This document shows positions 1 to 4,010 of a DNA stretch of 5,672 nucleotides, in pieces (within the stretch, counting starts at the first letter, position 1; every line of letters starts with the position of its first letter). The stretch covers positions 1 through 5,672 of the forward strand of contig JAUUZB010000338.1 of assembly GCA_030590185.1 (NCBI GenBank), in the 5' to 3' direction. The translations under genes and the position numbers were made by a program. Source of the DNA: Deltaproteobacteria bacterium (GTDB lineage: Bacteria; Myxococcota; XYA12-FULL-58-9; JAUUZB01). A model generated the notes under the pieces. That model made no database searches. It saw nothing but the letters and a program-made list of their open reading frames with translations, and was not told the origin of the DNA.

Positions 1-346
1 AGGCGACGAACTCCGGACTCTCCATCACCGGGTCCAACTCGAAGGTCGGGTCGAGGCGGAGCAGTCGTACCCAGGCATCGTGGGCCTGGGGTTTGGCATC
101 GACCAGGAAATAACAGAAGGCGGTGAGCCTGAGCGCCTGGGTCTGGACCGGGACCGCCGTGTCCTCTTGGGCGGCCAACTCCTCGAGCAGGAACAGGGCC
201 TCTTCGTAGTTGCCGGCGAAGTAGAGCTCCTCGGCCTGGTCGACGGATCTCTTGGCCTCCTCCTGGCCGGCGCTCGCGGGCTGGGCCAGAGCCAGGGCGA
301 GAACGGCGGCGAATACCGTGCCCGACCATCCTCTCCTCGCCGACAT
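1..346 (-). CDS. Secreted TPR-type envelope protein (3' end outside window)
   Basis: The minus-strand reading frame opens with ATG at 346-344 and stays open to the window edge, giving the first 115 codons. The product begins with a clear Sec signal peptide: a basic start (MSARRGW), a hydrophobic stretch (about residues 10-22) and an Ala-Ser-Ala cleavage site near residue 26. The mature part starts with helical TPR-like sequence (LYFAGNYEEALFLLEELAAQ, about residues 40-59) and continues with a second helical pair ending in LRLDPTFELDPVMESPEF. A 'LDP...LDP..SP' ending to a TPR unit is familiar from envelope TPR/PEGA proteins of Myxococcota and Acidobacteriota, so a later PEGA domain is possible but not visible here. 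The start lies 8 bp after the stop of the upstream TPR gene, so the two are probably co-transcribed. The Shine-Dalgarno is weak, perhaps GTGAG inside the end of that gene, which fits translational coupling. The precise role is unknown; binding or scaffolding outside the inner membrane is inferred. Confidence 0.85.
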   Translation of the reverse strand, partial: MSARRGWSGTVFAAVLALALAQPASAGQEEAKRSVDQAEELYFAGNYEEALFLLEELAAQEDTAVPVQTQALRLTAFCYFLVDAKPQAHDAWVRLLRLDPTFELDPVMESPEFVA

Positions 347-354
347 CCCGGGGC

Positions 355-789
355 TCACTCGTCCTCTCCGGCGAGCTTGCGGTAGTACTCCCTGACCAGC
401 TCACGGCCGCGGTTGGCGGCGGCCATCTCCCCGGCCGGGTCCAAAGCGAAGAGCGCCTCGAACAGGGGCACCGCTTCCTCGAGCTTGAGCGACTTGAGCT
501 TGATCTCGCCGAGGGCCACCAGGGTGTACGGGTCCTTCCGGTCGAGTTGGTGGGCGCGTTCGTAGAGCTGCTCGGCCTCGCGGTGCTTGTTCTGGAGCAG
601 GCTGGTTGAGGCGAGTAGCTTCACGGGGCGGGCGTCGTCACCATCCAAGGAGATCAACCCGACCAGAATGGTCTCCGCCTGGGCAAACTCGCCCGCGGAG
701 TAACACTCCAGGGCGGCGCGGAGCATCTCCTCGCAGCGTTCCGGGGGGTAGTGGAGGAGATCCCGGAGGCTCTGCTCCTTGCTGGGCAT
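355..789 (-). CDS. Small cytoplasmic TPR protein
   Basis: A 144-residue protein from ATG at 789 to TGA at 355. A TTG 14 codons upstream (831) would also be in frame. The ATG is preferred because AAGGG (800-796) sits 6 nt before it. There is no signal peptide or membrane segment. About three TPR helix pairs can be seen: residues 22-49 (ALECYSAGEFAQAETIL), 55-83 (LLQNKHREAEQLYERAHQLD) and 89-117 (TLVALGEIKLKSLKLEEAVP), each ending near Leu-Asp or Leu-Asp-Pro. The C-terminus is charged (REYYRKLAGEDE). Size and three-repeat layout resemble LcrH/SycD-type chaperones of type III secretion, but no secretion gene is nearby, so that is only an analogy. It lies between the kinase gene and a secreted TPR gene on the same strand, so a protein-protein adaptor role in the kinase pathway is a reasonable inference. 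It may have its own promoter in the 139-bp gap upstream. Confidence 0.85.
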   Translation of the reverse strand: MPSKEQSLRDLLHYPPERCEEMLRAALECYSAGEFAQAETILVGLISLDGDDARPVKLLASTSLLQNKHREAEQLYERAHQLDRKDPYTLVALGEIKLKSLKLEEAVPLFEALFALDPAGEMAAANRGRELVREYYRKLAGEDE

Positions 790-826
790 CGACAACCCTT
801 CGTTTGGCCTCGGTAAATCGGCAGGC

Positions 827-870
827 CACAAGGGTGTCGCTCAAATGGCACAAGGGTGCAAGCGTCAAAT
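827..870. repeat. Imperfect 20-22 bp direct repeat upstream of the TPR gene
   Basis: Two adjacent copies lie at 827-846 and 849-870. Both begin CACAAGGGTG and end TCAAAT on the plus strand; the second has two extra bases in the middle. On the minus strand, in the direction of the TPR gene, each copy reads ATTTGA followed by CACCCTTGTG. The copies are about two helical turns apart (22-24 bp) and lie 38-81 bp upstream of the TPR start codon. That is a typical layout for a regulator binding site. Seen directly: the repeat. Inferred: the operator role. Confidence 0.5.
840..868 (-). promoter_or_regulatory. Weak candidate promoter for the TPR genes
   Basis: On the minus strand TTGACG (868-863, five of six matches to the -35 consensus) is followed after 17 bp by TTTGAG (845-840), only three of six for the -10. 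Both elements lie inside the two copies of the direct repeat at 827-870. The weak -10 would suit an activator-dependent promoter, but in GC-rich DNA this match can arise by chance. Confidence 0.25.
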
Positions 871-928
871 CCGCCGCCATGGTGACCTGAGACGACGACT
901 CGGCTCGGCTCACACCCGCCCGTCGCGT

Positions 929-2959
929 CTACTTCCCGCGGAGATCGATGACCACTGGGGTGTTGTCCCCCGCCTTGGCGGTGACGCTCTTTTGGGAGCT
1001 CCCCAGGGTCGGGTGGGTGACCTTGATGGTGTGCTTGCCCGGCTTGACCTCGATCACCCGGACCACCGGCGTGTTGCCCTTCTCGTCGCCATCGAGAAAC
1101 ACCGTGCCCCAGGGCCTGACGGTGATGGTGATGGTCGACTTGCCGGCGTTCTTGGTCTTGGCCGACTGGTTCTTCTTGGTTTGGGATCGCTTCCTCTTTT
1201 TGCCCTTGGCCTTGGTCCGCGATTTGCCCGGGCGCGTGTCGCTGCGAACCTCCGTCCCTGCGACACCCTCTTCGGTGTCGACGATGGTCTCCTCCCAGCT
1301 CCCGTCGGCGTCGGGGACCGCCCCTGGGCTACCTCCTCCGCCGCCGCTCTCGTCCCCTGCGACACCCTCGGCGCCGTCGGCGCCGTCGGCACCGGTCAGA
1401 TCTCCACCGGGTTCGCCCCTCGCATCCGGGTCGACCGCCGCCGTCTCGTCGGTGCCGCCACCGTCGCTGCCGCCGTCATCCGTTCCACCGGCGTCGTTCG
1501 TGGTTGCGACCGTGATCTCGGTAACCGTGTCCGCGGTCTCCTCCCCGTCATCCGAGTCGCGGACCACAAAGAAAATGGAGAGCACGATGGTCACCAGCAG
1601 GGTGGTGAGCACGCCGATCGCGACCGGCGAACGGGGATCGAGCCAGCGATGATCGAGTAGGGTTTGGCGCCGGCCGGCAGTTGCGCCAGGGGTTGCCGCC
1701 GGTTCCGGTTCGGACTCCGCTTCCGATTCCGCTTCCGCTTCCGATTCGGGGGGGCGGTCGGCGTTGGCGTCGTCGCGTGCGATGCCATCGACCTCACCGG
1801 TAATGGCGCTCGATGCCTCATCCTCGCTCTCACCGACGTAGCTCTCGTCGGCGGCGAGGTGCTCTACGGTGTGGCCGCCGTAGATCTGCGTGTCGCCGCC
1901 GCGGCTGTCTTCTTCGTCGTGGGGTTGGGCATCCCCTTGCGCTTCCTCCGCCGGCTCGACGTCAGCCGCTAGGCTCTCCGTGGTGGGTGCCCCGTCGTCC
2001 CCTGACCAGGCGAGGTCGTCCTCGGTATCATCCCCCTTCAAATCACGGGTAATGCCGAGCGGCTTGTCGCCCTCGGCCCGCTCGCCGCGTAGGTATTGGA
2101 AGAGGTTGCGTTGGGAGTTGGAGACCCGGTGCTCGAAGAGCAGATCCTCGCAATACTCCGCGACCTTGCCGGAGGTAGGACGGGCGCGCACGTCCGCCTG
2201 GAGACAGGCGTTGACGATGGCGTTGAGCTTGGCCGAGAGGCCCTGCCGGCGTTCCTCGAGGGGCTGGAAGTCGACGTCCACGACCCGGCGCAGGATCTCC
2301 ACCGTATCGGTGTGATCGAACGGCGAGTAGTTGGTCGCCAAACAATAGATCAGCGAGCCGAGGGTGAAGACGTCGGTATGCGGACCGAGCTCCTCCTCGA
2401 GGATTTGCTCCGGCGCCATGAAGTCCGGTGTCCCGAACAGCTGCGTCGCCTTGCCGGAGAAGGTTTGACCGAGCTGGGCCGCATCGCGGTAGGCCTTGGC
2501 GATGCCGAAGTCGGTGAGCAGCAGGCGGCCGCTCTCCTCGACCATGACGTTCGCCGGCTTGATGTCTCGATGGATGACCCCGTGCTCGTGGGCATGTTGG
2601 AGGGCCGAGGCGACACCGTAGGCCGAGGAAACGATGATATCCTCTGGCAAGGGGTGGCGGACCATCAACACCTCGTCGATGTTCCCGCCCTCGATCAGCT
2701 CCATCACGATGTAGGCGGGCGATTCGTCCGGGCCGGAGTAGTCGTAGATCTGAACGATGTTCTGATGACGCAGGGCGGCGATGGCCCGGGCCTCGCGGTG
2801 GAAATAGAAGAGACCTTCCTTGTCGGCGCCCACCAGGATCTTGACGGCGATCTCACGCAACAGACGCGTGTCTTTGCCCCGGTACACATTGGCCATCCCG
2901 CCTTTGCCAATGCGGCCTATGATCTCATATCGATCACCTACGATCTGGGGGTGCGCCAT
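929..2959 (-). CDS. Transmembrane Ser/Thr protein kinase with C-terminal PEGA domain
   Basis: A 676-residue Hanks-type (PknB-like) kinase that transfers phosphate from ATP to Ser/Thr of target proteins at the inner membrane. All key kinase motifs are present: Gly-rich loop GKGGMANV (18-25), ATP lysine K40, helix-C E56, HRDIKPAN (130-137; catalytic D132), DFG (150-152), GTPDFMAPEQ (176-185), D196 and R260. T166, S168 and T172 in the activation loop are likely autophosphorylation sites. After the kinase come a strongly acidic juxtamembrane region (about 308-420, with a Ser-Glu repeat), one membrane helix (446-466), an acidic Gly/Asp-rich linker (467-560), a Lys/Arg-rich stretch (578-607) and a PEGA domain (608-674; VFLDGDEKGNTP, then VKPGKHTIKV). 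By topology the PEGA end is outside the cytoplasm and may bind envelope material. The ATG at 2959 is supported by AGGG 9 nt upstream and by the usual short lead before the GDRYEI start of the kinase fold. It is transcribed divergently from the 3045 gene. Confidence 0.97.
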   Translation of the reverse strand: MAHPQIVGDRYEIIGRIGKGGMANVYRGKDTRLLREIAVKILVGADKEGLFYFHREARAIAALRHQNIVQIYDYSGPDESPAYIVMELIEGGNIDEVLMVRHPLPEDIIVSSAYGVASALQHAHEHGVIHRDIKPANVMVEESGRLLLTDFGIAKAYRDAAQLGQTFSGKATQLFGTPDFMAPEQILEEELGPHTDVFTLGSLIYCLATNYSPFDHTDTVEILRRVVDVDFQPLEERRQGLSAKLNAIVNACLQADVRARPTSGKVAEYCEDLLFEHRVSNSQRNLFQYLRGERAEGDKPLGITRDLKGDDTEDDLAWSGDDGAPTTESLAADVEPAEEAQGDAQPHDEEDSRGGDTQIYGGHTVEHLAADESYVGESEDEASSAITGEVDGIARDDANADRPPESEAEAESEAESEPEPAATPGATAGRRQTLLDHRWLDPRSPVAIGVLTTLLVTIVLSIFFVVRDSDDGEETADTVTEITVATTNDAGGTDDGGSDGGGTDETAAVDPDARGEPGGDLTGADGADGAEGVAGDESGGGGGSPGAVPDADGSWEETIVDTEEGVAGTEVRSDTRPGKSRTKAKGKKRKRSQTKKNQSAKTKNAGKSTITITVRPWGTVFLDGDEKGNTPVVRVIEVKPGKHTIKVTHPTLGSSQKSVTAKAGDNTPVVIDLRGK
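1256..1369. repeat. 15-bp direct repeat inside the kinase linker
   Basis: The sequence CCCTGCGACACCCTC occurs identically at 1256-1270 and 1355-1369. In the kinase frame both copies encode Glu-Gly-Val-Ala-Gly in the extracytoplasmic linker. It suggests that this low-complexity spacer grew by short duplications, in line with the nearby repeated Gly-Ala-Asp codons around 1370-1395. Confidence 0.6.
1700..1750. repeat. Low-complexity Ser-Glu/Ala-Glu codon repeat in the kinase
   Basis: The plus strand here is built of near-tandem 6-bp units of the type GCTTCC/GATTCC. Read on the minus strand they encode alternating Glu with Ser, Ala or Pro at residues 404-420 of the kinase, just inside the membrane. 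Such tracts change length easily by slippage, so residue count is expected to vary between strains. Confidence 0.6.
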
Positions 2960-2982
2960 GAGGAGTGGCCCTGGTGCTCACC

Positions 2983-3012
2983 TTGAGACCTCGGCTTCAA
3001 TGATAGTATGGT
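2983..3012 (+). promoter_or_regulatory. Candidate sigma70-type promoter for the plus-strand operon
   Basis: TTGAGA (2983-2988, five of six to TTGACA) and TATGGT (3007-3012, four of six to TATAAT) are separated by 18 bp. Transcription would start near 3019, about 25 bp before the likely start codon at 3045. The region 2996-3014 is the only clearly AT-rich patch between the divergent genes. Confidence 0.45.
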
Positions 3013-3032
3013 AAGGCGCGCTCAACGCGCAA
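3000..3032 (-). promoter_or_regulatory. Candidate promoter for the kinase, overlapping the divergent one
   Basis: On the minus strand TACTAT (3008-3003, four of six) or the overlapping TATCAT (3005-3000, five of six) could serve as -10. A weak -35, TTGCGC (3032-3027), lies 18 bp before TACTAT. The kinase start codon would be about 40 bp downstream. If real, the two divergent promoters share the same AT-rich core and would compete. Confidence 0.3.
3016..3030. promoter_or_regulatory. Inverted repeat in the divergent intergenic region
   Basis: GCGCG (3016-3020) and CGCGC (3026-3030) form a 5-bp inverted repeat around CTCAA. It overlaps the predicted start of plus-strand transcription and the -35 area of the kinase promoter, and ends 4 bp before the Shine-Dalgarno of the 3045 gene. 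It could be a small operator or a 5' leader hairpin. Such short GC palindromes are also common by chance in this base composition. Confidence 0.3.
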
Positions 3033-3034
3033 GT

Positions 3035-3039
3035 GGAGG
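3035..3039 (+). promoter_or_regulatory. Ribosome binding site that decides the start at 3045
   Basis: GGAGG at 3035-3039 lies 5 nt before the GTG at 3045. It would be inside the coding region if translation began at the earlier in-frame GTG at 3033, which has no such site before it. This favours the 3045 start. Confidence 0.6.
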
Positions 3040-3044
3040 CATCG

Positions 3045-3551
3045 GTGGCCGTTCGGCGACCTAAAGTTCGGCCCAAGGGTGGCGAAGGATCCAATGACCT
3101 GGAGCTCATGGAGCACCTCGTCAAGAAGAGCCTCGACATCAATCCGGCCCTGCGCCACGGCCAGGACACCGGCGAGGTGCTCGCGGGCCTCAAGCAACAG
3201 GCCATCGCCCGATCCGATGCCCAGGCACCGGCAGCCGGTGGCGAGGGGCGGCGCCCGCGGTTGAGCAAAGAGGAGCGGCGCAAACAGACGATCAGCTTCT
3301 TTTTCGAACAAAAGCTCGAGGAGTTCGACGATGACTCCGCCGATATCCTCGAGCGGGAGCGCAAGCTGGCCGAGGAAAAGGCCGACCTGCAAGCGCAATA
3401 CGCCGAGGAGATCGTCGACTTCCTCGGCATGATGGCCGGCGGCGCCGAGACGCCGGAGGCCCGCGAGGTGTTGCGTACCTTCCGCAAGTTCCTCACCGCC
3501 CTCGGGCTCACCGAAGCTCAGGTGACCGAGCGCGCCCGCAACAGCCGTTGA
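3045..3551 (+). CDS. Unrecognised coiled-coil-rich protein
   Basis: A 168-residue protein starting at GTG 3045 (an in-frame GTG at 3033 would add four residues) and ending at TGA 3551. I do not recognise the family. There is no signal peptide or membrane segment. The N-terminus is basic (AVRRPKVRPKGGEG), followed by a helical segment (LELMEHLVKKSLDI), a Pro/Ala-rich spacer, and then a long, highly charged predicted helix or coiled coil running from LSKEERRKQTISFFF through EERKLAEEK-like heptads (about residues 76-125). The last third (FLGMMAGGAETPEAREVLR onward) looks like a small helical bundle. It is the first gene of a probable operon with the SCP2-like and radical SAM genes (gaps 45 and 42 bp) and is divergent from the kinase. 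A role as a partner, scaffold or kinase substrate for those proteins is conceivable but is inference only. Confidence 0.8.
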   Translation: MAVRRPKVRPKGGEGSNDLELMEHLVKKSLDINPALRHGQDTGEVLAGLKQQAIARSDAQAPAAGGEGRRPRLSKEERRKQTISFFFEQKLEEFDDDSADILERERKLAEEKADLQAQYAEEIVDFLGMMAGGAETPEAREVLRTFRKFLTALGLTEAQVTERARNSR

Positions 3552-3569
3552 GCTGCTGATTGTTTTTCC

Positions 3570-3600
3570 GGAGGGTCTCTTGTACCGTCTCGTGCCATGA
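3570..3600 (+). other. Possible six-codon leader ORF coupled to the SCP2-like gene
   Basis: The best Shine-Dalgarno in this gap, GGAGGG (3570-3575), is 21 nt from the ATG of the next gene, too far for normal use. It is, however, 4 nt from a TTG at 3580 that opens a tiny frame (Met-Tyr-Arg-Leu-Val-Pro) whose TGA (3598-3600) overlaps the ATG at 3597 as ATGA. This arrangement would allow translational coupling. It could equally be chance, with the downstream gene using a weak site. Confidence 0.25.
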
Positions 3601-3968
3601 GCGACGCGGACAAGATCTTCGTAACCAGCCTCAAGGAGTTCTTCGACGCCTGGGTGCCGCGCTTCAAGCAGCACCCGAGCGCGGCCGAGGCCAAGGGCAC
3701 CATCGCCTTCGATCTCACCGGCAGCGGTGGCGGGGTCTGGCGGCTGACCTTCCCAGCCACCACCGTCAGCACCGGCGAGGGACCAGCGGATCTACGCTGG
3801 GGCGCCGAGGCGCAGGACTTCCTCAACTACCTCAACGGCCAGGTGGCGCGCTGGGAGCTCGAGGACGCCGGTCGACCCTTCCGTTGGGAGGGGGACCGAG
3901 ATCTCATGCACCACTTCCGTACCATCCTCGACACCCTCCGGCGCTCCAAGGGCCGGCGGCCGGTCTAG
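3597..3968 (+). CDS. SCP2-like (sterol carrier fold) small protein
   Basis: A 123-residue soluble protein, ATG 3597 to TAG 3966-3968. No signal peptide is seen. After an N-terminal helix (FVTSLKEFFDAWVPRF, residues 8-23) comes GTIAFDLTGSGGGVWRLTF (34-52), then TVSTGEGPADLRWGAEAQDF, then LNYLNGQ, and later FRWEGDRDLMHHFRTIL. This order matches the SCP2 sterol-binding domain: a beta strand of the type 'v.f.l.g..gg.w.l', a strand with acidic/Pro-Ala-Asp, 'saedfl.l..G', and a closing 'v.Gd..l...l' before the last helix. Proteins of this fold bind hydrophobic ligands or, as in UbiJ, act as accessory factors for lipid-modifying enzymes. The family call rests on pattern memory, not an alignment. Lying between an unknown coiled-coil gene and a radical SAM gene, it could carry a hydrophobic substrate for the latter; that is inference. 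In-frame upstream start codons are absent, so ATG 3597 is the only good start. Confidence 0.8.
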   Translation: MSDADKIFVTSLKEFFDAWVPRFKQHPSAAEAKGTIAFDLTGSGGGVWRLTFPATTVSTGEGPADLRWGAEAQDFLNYLNGQVARWELEDAGRPFRWEGDRDLMHHFRTILDTLRRSKGRRPV

Positions 3969-3969
3969 C

Positions 3970-4009
3970 GCCCCGGGGCTGAGGCGCGCGACCCAAACCT
4001 ACGATTGGG
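3970..4009 (+). promoter_or_regulatory. Palindrome and hairpin before the radical SAM gene
   Basis: The 42-bp gap holds a perfect 10-bp palindrome GCCCCGGGGC (3970-3979) and a 5-bp stem CCCAA (3992-3996) / TTGGG (4005-4009) with an 8-nt loop ending one base before the ATG at 4011. No good Shine-Dalgarno is seen close to this ATG. The hairpin could therefore modulate initiation. Function is unproven. Confidence 0.3.
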
Positions 4010-4010
4010 C

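Noticed and set aside
355..831. Longer version of the small TPR protein starting at TTG 831
   Set aside because: The extra 14 residues are not TPR-like, no good ribosome binding site precedes the TTG, and the start would lie inside the direct repeat. The ATG at 789 has AAGGG 6 nt upstream.
790..928. Possible small gene in the gap between the kinase and TPR genes
   Set aside because: Short frames cross this gap but run into the neighbouring genes in the wrong frame, lack ribosome binding sites and have no domain content. The repeat at 827-870 explains the region better.
779..1660. Long plus-strand open frame opposite the kinase tail
   Set aside because: It lies wholly antisense to the well-supported kinase and the upstream gap, its product is low-complexity (Gly/Val/Leu/Arg-rich) with no motif, and such frames are expected opposite GC-rich genes.
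2096..2986. Long plus-strand open frame opposite the kinase domain
   Set aside because: It mirrors the conserved kinase domain codon pattern on the other strand and has no recognisable motif. The kinase reading is unambiguous.
3542..3567. Possible rho-independent terminator after the coiled-coil gene (CAGC/GCTG stem, then a run of five T)
   Set aside because: The stem has only four base pairs and is separated from the T run by several bases, so it is too weak. The next gene follows after 45 bp on the same strand.
2997..3674. Minus-strand open frame across the coiled-coil gene and the start of the SCP2-like gene
   Set aside because: It spans two better-supported genes and a gap on the opposite strand and has no domain signature.
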